Part shown: positions 56,890 through 64,000 of the stretch, in pieces
How positions within the stretch are numbered: the first letter of the stretch is position 1
How the letters are laid out: each line of letters begins with the position of its first letter
From: Argonema antarcticum A004/B2
GTDB lineage: Bacteria; Cyanobacteriota; Cyanobacteriia; Cyanobacteriales; Aerosakkonemataceae
DNA length: 64,000 nt
Direction of reading: 5' to 3'
Assembly (NCBI RefSeq): GCF_023333585.1
Contig: NZ_JAIQZN010000010.1
Span: forward strand, 5,995-69,994
The notes under the pieces: generated by a model
Seen by the model: the letters and a program-made list of their open reading frames with translations, nothing else
Databases searched by the model: none
What the model was told of the DNA's origin: nothing
Made by a program: the position numbers and the translations under genes

Positions 56890-57865
56890 TTTTGATTTCT
56901 CCCTAGAGTTATCTTAGTTGATGGCCTGCGCTGGAAATTGCCACTGTTTGCGGGCGTTGTCTATTTCATTGTTGTCTTCAGGAGTCTAAAGCGGTTGTGA
57001 TTTCTGGCACAAGACCGAAGTGATAATTTCTTAGACTCTATAGCAGTAGTGCTACCCTCATACTTTATTACCGAACATCCCAGCCATTTGAACTGGGCTT
57101 TTTTCTTTCACTTCGTCCATTCTAGGAGTACGGCAAGAGTAATAGGTAAACTTTATGTGATTTTTTTGCAAAGTTTTGGTGAAGATACGGAGAAAGGACA
57201 CCAGAGCCTATCCGAAACATCCCAAAGTTGCCCAAGAAACCCGGTTTTTCTTCCCAATACCTTCGCCATTTCCCTGTGGCTTTGGCCTTTGTGAAGCGAA
57301 ACGCAACGCATTTGGGCTCTTTCGGAGTTGTTATGCTTTTGTTCAAAAAAATAACATTTTTATTTCTCTGCTCAAGATCTCAAGAAATCAAGATATCCTC
57401 TACTCAAATAGCATAGTAAATACGGAAGTTCAGTAAAGGTATTGTCTTCTATGACCAAATTTTTGGGATGGTCTCTAAGAATTTTTTTATGTCCTTGACT
57501 GTTGCATCTAACTTTAGTGTTTCCCTCAGTATTGCAAAACTGATAAATATAGCATTGACAAATATTGTTTTATGTGTTCTAAATCCCAGTATTATAGCTG
57601 GTCATTAGAAATTACCGATCGGAATTATAAAATCCTTAAAAAATTTATCAAATATTTAAGTGCAAATACTTAAACAATAAGTTTAATAAAGCAATTGTCA
57701 TGCAATTAATCACAATTTATTGAACTTTTATAACTAGATCGCCAGGAAAAATAAAATTATGACCTGCAAACACTATTTTTCAAGAACTAGAGTTTAAATT
57801 AAAACTAAGAGCCTATTACTTTTGAAGCCTTTGCCGTTTGCTCTCACACAAACCGGGTTGCATCC
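56890..57865. other. Long gene-poor spacer
   Basis: 976 bp, the longest stretch without a gene. It holds the 57315-57428 MITE-like copy and CAAGAAACCCGGTTTTTC, a half-copy of the AACCCGGTT repeat. An AT-rich part (57590-57790) gives no open frame above 60 codons of protein-like composition. Promoters for the PEP-CTERM gene and the gene at 57866 lie at the two ends. Confidence 0.6.
57315..57428. repeat. MITE-like repeat, copy 2
   Basis: GGCTCTTTCGGAGTTGTTATG, then TTCTCTGCTCAAGA, and AGCATAGTAAATACGGAAG at the right. It aligns along its length with 27031-27135 but with small insertions; the last 6-7 bp of the right end are lost. Confidence 0.75.
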
Positions 57866-58099
57866 ATGACTTCAGAAAATCTTGAAACTCAATATCGGGA
57901 AGCCTTGAATCAAACGCTCAATCACCTGCAAACAGTGAATCTGTTAGTGGCACAAATTGAGGCTAAAATGGACGAAGTTAGAGACTCTATGCAGAATTTA
58001 TCCCTGATAGGAGAAAAACTTACCGCCAAGAAAAGACGCCTAATAACTAGAGACAAACGAAAATTTATTTATGTCCTCAAATCTCGCAATTCTTCTTGA
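57866..58099 (+). CDS. Small coiled-coil protein
   Basis: A 77-aa protein: MTSENLETQYREALNQTLNH, LLVAQIEAKMDEVRDSMQNL, then a basic C-terminal end. The heptad pattern suggests a short coiled coil. The stop codon overlaps the 3' end of the convergent response regulator by 31 bp. I do not recognise a named family, but composition and ATG favour a real gene. Confidence 0.6.
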   Translation: MTSENLETQYREALNQTLNHLQTVNLLVAQIEAKMDEVRDSMQNLSLIGEKLTAKKRRLITRDKRKFIYVLKSRNSS

Positions 58100-58515
58100 A
58101 TTGCCTGCCGCAAATAAGAAAGATTCACAGGTTTGACGAAGTACCTTTTAGCTCCCAAATTTAGGGCGCGTTGTTGGTCGGCCTTAAAAGCATACGCTGA
58201 AACGACTATCACCGGCACCTCCTGCCAGTCTGGCTTCTGTTGGATTTGTTGGAGTAGAGTATACCCATCAATACCTGGTAATTTCAGGTCTAGCAAAACC
58301 AAGTGAGGCTGGAAGTGGGACATAGCCTCAAAAAAGGTAGACCCTTCGGCAAGGCAGAGAACCTGGTATCCCAGGTAGCTGAGATAGTCGCTTAGCAAGC
58401 GGCGATTTACTTCGTGATCTTCAACCAGTAAAATACGACCAGTCAAAATTCGCTCTCCTGACTGAGCAAGGGGGATTTGTGCATTTTCAGCATGATTTTT
58501 CTTGTTAGATAGCAC
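58069..58515 (-). CDS. Single-domain response regulator
   Basis: A 148-aa receiver-only protein. The phospho-accepting Asp76 is in LVLLDLKLPG; the acidic pair Glu32-Asp33 in LLVEDHEVNRRL; Ser106 and Lys128 in VIVVSAYAF and YFVKPVN. The N-terminal 25 residues look unstructured. No output domain, so it works in phosphorelay or binds a target protein. No kinase gene is nearby; the sensor at 30436 lacks its His and is not an obvious donor. Confidence 0.93.
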   Translation of the reverse strand: MLSNKKNHAENAQIPLAQSGERILTGRILLVEDHEVNRRLLSDYLSYLGYQVLCLAEGSTFFEAMSHFQPHLVLLDLKLPGIDGYTLLQQIQQKPDWQEVPVIVVSAYAFKADQQRALNLGAKRYFVKPVNLSYLRQAIQEELRDLRT

Positions 58516-58562
58516 TAGCGTGAAAAGCTGTCACGCCAGCTAGGGAAATTCCCTAGAGAGTA

Positions 58563-58635
58563 ATATAGCTAGGGACTAGGGGCTAGGGGCTAGGGGCTAG
58601 GGAAGAGGGAAGAGGGAAGAGGGAAGAGGTTACTC
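58563..58635. repeat. Two heptamer arrays
   Basis: ATATAGCTAGGGACTAGGGG with GGGGCTA in tandem, then GGGAAGAGGGAAGAGGGAAG. Both have 7-bp units. They lie in the 433-bp spacer 58516-58948 that has no gene but holds the palindromic element listed next. Confidence 0.85.
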
Positions 58636-58772
58636 CGTAAGGGATTATGGACTTCATGTAACAGTTGGAGTTGGCTTAATCGCCCTAAAGTTGCTATATT
58701 AGGACAATACATTCGCAATACTGGTAATTAAGCGATACCTTTATGGAAAATTCATGAATTGGTAGAAAGAAT

Positions 58773-58882
58773 AAATTTAGGACTTACAGGTTGAAGCGGC
58801 TTTTACCACTACAGTAGGGGCAATTCATGAATTGCCCCTACTGTAGTGGTTGCAAAATCAAATGAGTAAGTCCTAAAATTTT
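58773..58882. repeat. Nested palindromic element with a 46-bp perfect palindrome
   Basis: Outer ends TTTAGGACTTAC (from 58776) and GTAAGTCCTAAA (to 58877) are exact inverted repeats. Inside, 58805-58850 is a perfect 46-bp palindrome (ACCACTACAGTAGGGGC to its complement, centre TTCATGAA). The outer pair fits a MITE, and the inner palindrome is a member of the GTAGGGGC family. Confidence 0.9.
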
Positions 58883-58948
58883 TATTCTGTTTTAGGTAAA
58901 GATTGTGTGAAGAATACGAAAAAGTCTTCGTTTGTAAGATCCGTGTTA

Positions 58949-60118
58949 TTACGGAGAAAGGAACTTAGCGATTCTTTCAACGGCTGCTTCTAAGATTGGT
59001 GGTTCGTGTACCAAGGCAAAGCGGATGTAGCCTTCGCCCATATTGCCAAAGCCAGCACCGGGTGAAGCGGCTACTCCCGTTGTTTCTACTAGCTGGGTGC
59101 AAAATTCGATCGAATTGGTAGTCCAAGGTTCGGGTAATTTAGCCCAGACGTACATCGTGGCAACTGGTGTTGGCACTTGCCAGCCAATGCGATGTAAAGC
59201 GTTGATGAAGGCATCGCGCCTCAAGCGGAAAGTTGCAACGGCGGCTTGGACTCCTTCTTGAGGGCCATTAAGGGCTGCGATCGCACCATTCAAAATACCA
59301 CCGTACTGGTTGAAATCAACTGCCGCTTTCACCAGCCGCAACGCCTGAATTACCTCGGCATTTCCAATAGCGTAACCGATCCGAAAACCGCCCATGCTGT
59401 AAGACTTGGAAAGAGTGAAGAACTCGATCGAAACAGTTTTTTCGGGATCGGCTTCCAGAATTGAATGTGCCTTGGTGTTTTCAAACACTAAATCGGCGTA
59501 GGGAAAATCGTGAACTAGCACCAGGTTGTGTTTTTGGCAAAAGGCGACTGCTTTTTGGAAAAAAGACAGGGGTGCTAGAGCAGTAGTAGGATTGTGGGGA
59601 TAGCTCAGCACCATCATCCGCGCCTGCGCTAAAACTGCGGCTGGTACTTCCTCAAACACAGGCAAAAACTCATTTTCTGCTCGCAGAGGCATTGGGTAGA
59701 TCTGACCGCTGGCTAAGTAGACCCCACCCATGTGGGAAGGATAGCCCGGATCTTGCAGCAAGGCAAAATCCCCCGGATTGAGAACTGCTAGGGGTAAATG
59801 GGCTGTTCCTTCCTGAGAACCAATTAGGGGCAGCACTTCCGTTTCTGGGTCAACCAGAACACCGAATTTTTGGGTATACCAGTTGGCGGCTGCAACTCGA
59901 AAATCTTTGGTGCCGCGAAACAGTAAGTAGCCGTGGGTGCTGGGGTCTTTTAGGGATTGCGCGATCGCATCGACAACGTGGGTTGCGGCTGGCAAATCCG
60001 AAGATCCCAGCGACAGATCTATTAACTGCTTACCCGCTGCTACCGCTTTTGCCTTCGCCCGATCCATATCCGCGAAAACATTAAATTGTAGGGGATCTAA
60101 ACGTTTGGCAAACTGCAT
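58949..60118 (-). CDS. PLP-dependent class I/II aminotransferase (LL-diaminopimelate aminotransferase-like)
   Basis: A 389-aa fold-type I aminotransferase. The substrate-PLP motifs are DLSLGSSDLP, GSQEGTAHLP, NPTTALAPL (Asn-Pro-x-x), and the Lys of FTLSKSYSMGGFRIGY. A C-terminal Arg (RFALVHEP) binds the carboxylate. The sequence is closest by eye to the LL-DAP aminotransferase-like group, used in lysine synthesis by cyanobacteria, but it may act on another amino acid. The ATG at 60118 is taken; the frame upstream (MTNDQSEN) is encoded by tandem repeats. Confidence 0.85.
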   Translation of the reverse strand: MQFAKRLDPLQFNVFADMDRAKAKAVAAGKQLIDLSLGSSDLPAATHVVDAIAQSLKDPSTHGYLLFRGTKDFRVAAANWYTQKFGVLVDPETEVLPLIGSQEGTAHLPLAVLNPGDFALLQDPGYPSHMGGVYLASGQIYPMPLRAENEFLPVFEEVPAAVLAQARMMVLSYPHNPTTALAPLSFFQKAVAFCQKHNLVLVHDFPYADLVFENTKAHSILEADPEKTVSIEFFTLSKSYSMGGFRIGYAIGNAEVIQALRLVKAAVDFNQYGGILNGAIAALNGPQEGVQAAVATFRLRRDAFINALHRIGWQVPTPVATMYVWAKLPEPWTTNSIEFCTQLVETTGVAASPGAGFGNMGEGYIRFALVHEPPILEAAVERIAKFLSP

Positions 60119-60127
60119 ATTTTCTGA

Positions 60128-60240
60128 TTGGTCATTGGTCATTGGTCAGTGGTCAGTGGTCAGTGGTCAGTGGTCAGTGGTCAGTGGTCATCGGTCAGTT
60201 GTCATCGGTCAGTTGTCAGTGGTCAGTGGTCAGTTGTCAC
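60128..60240. repeat. Heptamer tandem array, GGTCAGT
   Basis: About 14 tandem units of GGTCAGT with variants (GGTCATC, TGTCAGT). It fits the heptameric short tandemly repeated repetitive (STRR) sequences known from cyanobacteria, and is placed directly before the aminotransferase start. Confidence 0.9.
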
Positions 60241-60281
60241 TTCCCCCCACTCTCCCACTCCCCCACTCTTCGCCTAGCCCC

Positions 60282-60355
60282 CTTTTGACTTTTGACTTTT
60301 GACTTTTGACTTTTGACTTTTGACTTTTGACTTTTGACTTTTGACTTTTGACTTT
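60282..60355. repeat. Heptamer tandem array, CTTTTGA
   Basis: About ten uninterrupted copies of CTTTTGA. It lies between the trx stop and the GGTCAGT array. Copy number is likely to vary between strains. Confidence 0.95.
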
Positions 60356-60363
60356 TCTAGCCC

Positions 60364-60693
60364 CTAGCTACTGAGATGAGTTTCCAGTAAACTGGTGATT
60401 TTCTGTTTGCTCTCGATTCCCTCAACAGTCCCGATCAACTCACCGTTTTTAAACAGTCTAAGTGCCGGAACACCCTCCACCTTATACTTTGCCACGGTAT
60501 CTGGATTGGGATCTACTTCCATTTTCACGACCTTGAGGCTAGAACCATAGCTTTGGGTTGTCGAGCTAATTAACGGCGTCATTAGACGGCAAGGCCCGCA
60601 CCAAGAGGCCCAAAAGTATACCAACACAGGCTGTGTTGCTTTCAGGACTTCGGTTTCAAACTCAGAATCGGTAATTGCAATCAAACTGGTCAT
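60364..60693 (-). CDS. Thioredoxin
   Basis: A 109-aa thioredoxin. The redox centre is WCGPC with Cys32 and Cys35; [29 protein letters not shown] (cis-Pro) and LETHLSS complete the fold. It would reduce disulfides in target enzymes using thioredoxin reductase. Usual length. Start ATG 60693. One of several thioredoxins expected in the genome, so the exact type (m, x, y or other) is not assigned. Confidence 0.94.
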   Translation of the reverse strand: MTSLIAITDSEFETEVLKATQPVLVYFWASWCGPCRLMTPLISSTTQSYGSSLKVVKMEVDPNPDTVAKYKVEGVPALRLFKNGELIGTVEGIESKQKITSLLETHLSS

Positions 60694-61159
60694 GACACTT
60701 TTTCACGCAACAACAGTCATTGATCAAATTACCCCACCCCAGACAGGATCTCAACTGGGCTTGAGCGTTGGATATGTGCCAGTTGGGTGGGTAGCCCAAG
60801 GTTGCTGGGCGATCGCAATCTTCACAATATCTTCATCGAATGTATGTAAAATCACTGGTTATGAGACTATAAATAGTATGTTAGGGTGCATTCGGAAGAA
60901 GACTCATTGAGGGTCGCTGGCTCGATCATAAGTATATAGGCTTTAAGCATTTGAATGGTGAATTAACAGCTTGGGGGCAGAGTGACTCCAAGGTAATTCT
61001 CATCACCAGCAATGATGGAACTGTCACCAAGATGCCTAAGCTTTACAAATAAAGTAAGGTCTTAAAAGGTTAGCTGATACTTTCGATCGGAGCGTTCTTG
61101 CGATCGCACCTTTGAGTCTCCCCACGCTCGAAACACATTTGTTGGGAGGCATCACCTCT
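60694..61159. other. Spacer with a possible decayed small gene
   Basis: 466 bp between trx and the second PEP-CTERM gene. A 55-codon open frame without start codon (60885-61052) reads IEGRWLDHKYIGFKHLNGEL then SDSKVILITSNDGTV and MPKLYK before TAA; its composition is protein-like, so it may be the 3' remnant of a gene. A 72-codon plus-strand frame at 60692 is antisense-like and not supported. Confidence 0.4.
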
Positions 61160-61957
61160 ATGAAAACTTTTACTCCAAAAATCTGGAATCAAATCGGTTT
61201 GTCGCTAACCATCCTCACTGGTGTCGGATTTGCAACAGTGCAATCTGCGACAGCCGCCTCTTTAACCGTTGCCGGTTACACCTGGGATGCTGCCGACTCT
61301 GTAGTCGGAGGATCGATCGTCTCAGGAAGCCAGAACATCTCTGGTTTCTATGCCAACTTCCTCGCAGACAAGCCCGAAGTTGCCAGTAAAACCGTAGGCT
61401 CGATTCTTGGCTTCGATCCCGGCGTCAGCACCTCCATAGACCTTGGCGATGAGACCAACAGAGGCGTCATCGAACTCAACTGGGGAAAAGGGATGTCTCT
61501 GACAAACGCGGCTGGTAAGGACTTGGTAGTATACGAGACCGGTAGCTGGGGGTCTCCAGAGGCTTATGCCGTCTCTGTTAGGAAAGTAGGCTCTAGCAGC
61601 TTCAGCGAGTTCAGATACGAGTTCAGCGATGGATTTGAACCTAACGTTTTTGCCACAGGTTTCGACTTAAGCGATTTCGGTATTGGCAACAACGAAGAAA
61701 TCGATGCTATCCGCATCACCAACTTGCTGGCAACGGACAAAGTGAATGGCGCTGATGGACGGGGATTCCTTGGCGGTAGCTTCGCTCCTCAAACTGGTGG
61801 GTTTGGTTCAGGAGATTACGTCGCCGGTAAGTTTGACGCAGATATCACCTTTGTGGCTGGTCTGCACAAACCGAAGCCTGTTCCCGAACCAACTTCTGCT
61901 TTAGCTTTGCTGGTGTTTGGTGCTGCTGGTGCTGGTGCCGTGCTAAAACGGCGTTAG
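61160..61957 (+). CDS. PEP-CTERM secreted protein, 265 aa
   Basis: A 265-aa exported protein with a signal peptide (MKTFTPKIWNQIGLSLTILT to ATAA) and a C-terminal VPEPTSALALLVFGAAGAGAVLKRR sorting segment. The body has beta-sandwich-like composition (ELNWGKGMSLTNAAGKDLVV, DYVAGKFDADITFV) but no enzymatic motif. The ATG at 61160 is chosen over the TTG at 61112 because a signal peptide then starts at once; GGGAGG lies 10 nt upstream. It is unlike the other PEP-CTERM protein in the body. Confidence 0.85.
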   Translation: MKTFTPKIWNQIGLSLTILTGVGFATVQSATAASLTVAGYTWDAADSVVGGSIVSGSQNISGFYANFLADKPEVASKTVGSILGFDPGVSTSIDLGDETNRGVIELNWGKGMSLTNAAGKDLVVYETGSWGSPEAYAVSVRKVGSSSFSEFRYEFSDGFEPNVFATGFDLSDFGIGNNEEIDAIRITNLLATDKVNGADGRGFLGGSFAPQTGGFGSGDYVAGKFDADITFVAGLHKPKPVPEPTSALALLVFGAAGAGAVLKRR

Positions 61958-61986
61958 TCGCGATTAATAAGTCAAGTTGCTAATTG

Positions 61987-62039
61987 GGTACGTAGTTGCG
62001 CTTTAGCGCTCAAAGAGCGCTAAAGCGCAACAACGTACC
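61987..62039. repeat. 53-bp hairpin repeat
   Basis: Arms of 25 bp with one mismatch and a 3-nt loop: GGTACGTAGTTGCGC, then TTTAGCGCTC, complemented by GAGCGCTAAAGCGC, then AACAACGTACC. A second, partial copy is at 1-43. It sits in the 130-bp gap before the radical SAM gene, 30 nt after the PEP-CTERM stop, and may serve as its 3' end. Confidence 0.9.
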
Positions 62040-62087
62040 TGGTGCAGAAGCCTTAATAATCTAACTAGCAACTTACGTTAGCGATCT

Positions 62088-63245
62088 ATGAATATCTTTC
62101 TTAGCAATATTCGCCTCAAATGGTTTCTTGCCACTAGGGCTTTAGATTATAGCGCCGATTTTGTCAAAATTTTGTATCAAATCTATTTAAACCATAACAA
62201 AATTATACACTACCGTAACGGATACCCGGTTTATTCCCTATCCACCCCAGCTTTATTCAGCAAGCCAGCCTCAAACTTTATCGCTCGCGCATTATATCGC
62301 AGCATTCAAAATAAAAACTTGCCCAACTTGATGAGTTTTGCTGTCAATGACATCTGCAATGTCACTTGCGAGCATTGTAGTTTCTTCACCGGAGTAGAAG
62401 AAAAAGGCAGAAATATTTTGACATTAGAGCAAGCCAAAAAACTCATCCAAGACGCTCAAGATTTGGGAGTATCTGTAATTAACTTTGTCGGCGGCGAACC
62501 ACTGCTCCGAAAAGACTTACCGGAAATTATTAGAGCGGTCAACAAAGACTTTTCTACGACTGTTTTATTTACCAACGGTTGGCATTTAGAAAAGCGGGCA
62601 GCAGAATTTAAAAAAGCGGGCTTAGACAGCATCTATATTAGCATTGATGCCGCAACTCCAGAGAAGCACGACCAATTTCGGAATCAGCCAGGTTTGTTCG
62701 ATCGAGCAATGCGGGGTATCCAAACAGCGAAAAAGTTAGGCTTTTCGGTAGGAATCTCCACAACCATGACACCTGAATCTTACCGCGATGGAGAATTAGA
62801 TAAAATTGTCAAACTAGGAAAAAACATAGGAATTCATGAAATACTGGTATTTGAAGCTTTACCAACGGGAAGGTATAAAGAGCGACAAGACTTAGTTGAC
62901 AACAACAACTGGGTAGAAGATATGATCCAGTCAGGCAGAAAATACAACCAAAATCCCAGTTATCCCGGAGTTGTTTTCTTTTCTTACTTCACCAGTCATC
63001 GCAGCGTCGGTTGTTCCTGCGGTACGAGTTATTTTTACGTATCTCCTTACGGAGATATTATGTCCTGCGATTTCAATCATGCCAAATTTGGCAGCATTCT
63101 TGAAGAACCCCTGTGGAGGATTTGGGAGAGATTGAGTACGCTACCCGAATTTTGTCAAGCAAAGTGGGGTGGATGTAAAATTAAAGATTCTGAATTTCGG
63201 CAAAAAGAGACTGTCTCAGGCGGAAACCTGAATATCCACATTTAG
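62088..63245 (+). CDS. Radical SAM protein with SPASM-like C-terminus
   Basis: A 385-aa radical SAM enzyme. The [4Fe-4S] motif is CNVTCEHC (Cys90, Cys94, Cys97), followed by NFVGGEPLLRKD (the GGEP motif) and SIDAATPEKHDQFR. The C-terminal part contains VGCSCGTSYFYVSPYGDIMSCDF and CQAKWGGC, a cysteine set like SPASM auxiliary clusters. An N-terminal 80-residue extension (LSNIRLKWFLATRALDY) is unusual and may bind a membrane or partner. The substrate is unknown. The next gene, a multi-pass membrane protein, starts 16 nt after the stop, so the two are likely an operon. Confidence 0.88.
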   Translation: MNIFLSNIRLKWFLATRALDYSADFVKILYQIYLNHNKIIHYRNGYPVYSLSTPALFSKPASNFIARALYRSIQNKNLPNLMSFAVNDICNVTCEHCSFFTGVEEKGRNILTLEQAKKLIQDAQDLGVSVINFVGGEPLLRKDLPEIIRAVNKDFSTTVLFTNGWHLEKRAAEFKKAGLDSIYISIDAATPEKHDQFRNQPGLFDRAMRGIQTAKKLGFSVGISTTMTPESYRDGELDKIVKLGKNIGIHEILVFEALPTGRYKERQDLVDNNNWVEDMIQSGRKYNQNPSYPGVVFFSYFTSHRSVGCSCGTSYFYVSPYGDIMSCDFNHAKFGSILEEPLWRIWERLSTLPEFCQAKWGGCKIKDSEFRQKETVSGGNLNIHI

Positions 63246-63261
63246 TAATTACTATTACCCT

Positions 63262-64000
63262 ATGATTTCACACCTCTATCTCAATCCAATTCTGGCCAAC
63301 TGCAACTTCGATAAAAGCCCTACTTTACCAATTGTTCTGTTTGAAATTTTTATTGTTGCTGGAGTTGCTGCCGCTTTCATTATACTTCGTAAAGTCACAG
63401 ATAAATTGCCCCTACGCTTTCTCATAATGAGTTCGGGAGTGATGATGTTTGAGTTATTCACCGCTCCCATGTGGAATAACTTCAGAATGGGGCAATGGGC
63501 TTATGTTTACCACGATGTTAGTTGGATTTTGACGATAGGTTGGGCAGCTTTAATTTTGGGAGTTGTGCTGTTTGTAGACAAACTTTTACCAGATTGGAAA
63601 CACTGGAAAAGATTTGCAGTTTATATAGGGATATTGACTGTAGCAGTCATCGTTTTAGAAACGATCGTTGTCAATATTGGACTTCGCAGTTACTCTCCTG
63701 AAGTTGTCAAGGCTATCTCAGGTATTTGGGTAGCGGGAGTACCGCTAGAAATCTTATATTACGTACCCGTGTTTATGGCATTAATCATCAGCTTTTACAA
63801 ATATTGGAGTTTCATAATAGACGATATACCTTTAGTACCTGTGAAGCGCAGAAAATGGGTGCGTAGCTTTTTTCTAGCTTTCTTAGCAATCTTCTTATTT
63901 GAAGTAATGATTGAGCCGATGGTAAACAATCAAAACTTTCCCACGTGGTCGTACATATTTCACGATATCAGCATTACACAGACTGGAATGTGGATTCTCA
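63262..64000 (+). CDS. Multi-pass membrane protein with internal duplication, 3' end outside the window
   Basis: From ATG 63262 an open frame runs to the window end (246 codons). It has at least six hydrophobic segments (IVLFEIFIVAGVAAAFIIL, LTIGWAALILGVVLF, YIGILTVAVIVLETIVV and others). Two stretches repeat: FELFTAPMWNN...WAYVYHDVSW and FEVMIEPMVNN...WSYIFHDISI, sharing FE-x4-PM-x-NN, W-Y and HDxS. The His-Asp and Asn-Asn pairs are in the same place in both halves, as in proteins with two-fold membrane symmetry. I do not recognise the family. It is next to the radical SAM gene, 16 nt after its stop. Confidence 0.8.
   Translation, partial: MISHLYLNPILANCNFDKSPTLPIVLFEIFIVAGVAAAFIILRKVTDKLPLRFLIMSSGVMMFELFTAPMWNNFRMGQWAYVYHDVSWILTIGWAALILGVVLFVDKLLPDWKHWKRFAVYIGILTVAVIVLETIVVNIGLRSYSPEVVKAISGIWVAGVPLEILYYVPVFMALIISFYKYWSFIIDDIPLVPVKRRKWVRSFFLAFLAIFLFEVMIEPMVNNQNFPTWSYIFHDISITQTGMWIL

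Noticed and set aside
57122-57346. 74-codon minus-strand frame in the long spacer
   Set aside because: Composed partly of the AACCCGGTT and GGCTCTTT repeats; no start signal or motif.
60128-60355. CRISPR-like array
   Set aside because: The repeats are 7-bp tandem units without spacers; not a CRISPR array.
60692-60910. 72-codon plus-strand frame beside trx
   Set aside because: Overlaps the trx start on the opposite strand and has no recognisable pattern.

Overview
The window looks like chromosomal DNA of a filamentous cyanobacterium, probably of the non-heterocystous Oscillatoriales type; the lineage is a low-confidence guess. The evidence is the very frequent GCGATCGC (HIP1) octamer, heptameric short tandem repeats in the spacers, and families typical of such genomes: DUF4058, Uma2, AAA_35, VMAP N-terminal domain, ABC1 kinases, PEP-CTERM proteins, DUF6887 and UPF0175. 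No rRNA, CRISPR array, transposase or phage module was seen. One tRNA (Glu, UUC) is present.

Layout. 1-3.9 kb: malonyl-CoA-synthetase-like ligase, trypsin-like protein, and a small toxin-antitoxin patch (UPF0175; PIN toxin with its partner between two 46-bp direct repeats, plus a relic antitoxin tail). 3.9-6.1 kb: an unusual CBM20 / SGNH-hydrolase / DUF1796 fusion. 6.4-10.4 kb: housekeeping genes mobA, panD, ppa and a DUF362 protein. 10.8-18.3 kb: an accessory block with an OLD/RecF-like ATPase plus DUF4276 pair, an HD protein, a VMAP-TIR-AAA_35 protein, a RusA resolvase overlapping an AHJR-type nuclease-like gene, and DUF4058. 18.5-23.7 kb: a large AAA_35 plus four-GAF protein lacking an output domain, convergent with a class III adenylate cyclase. 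24-28.5 kb: aspartase, two TPR proteins, tRNA-Glu. 28.5-33.7 kb: ABC1 kinase, a GAF histidine kinase whose phospho-acceptor His is Asp, and a membrane protein. 34-39.1 kb: pgl followed by a co-oriented zinc-ribbon/FHA, FHA, CBS-histidine kinase, FHA cluster.

39-43 kb: DUF2459, PRC-barrel protein with LEA-like 11-mers, Uma2, a 2OG oxygenase, an RHH protein, then a nest of nested palindromic elements. 43.4-53.7 kb: gltD and gltB (GOGAT) on the same strand, separated by a type IIG restriction-methylation gene, a small DUF6887 gene and a decayed RelE/ParE toxin. 54-60.7 kb: uvrC, a PEP-CTERM protein, a long gene-poor spacer, a response regulator, an aminotransferase and a thioredoxin. 61-64 kb: a second PEP-CTERM protein, a radical SAM protein, and an internally duplicated multi-pass membrane protein that runs off the window.

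The best candidates for undescribed systems are (1) the radical SAM plus duplicated membrane protein pair at the right edge, (2) the VMAP-TIR-AAA_35 protein with the RusA/AHJR pair beside it, (3) the ATPase plus DUF4276 pair, and (4) the FHA/CBS-kinase cluster. All functional statements come from reading motifs by eye; no database search was run.
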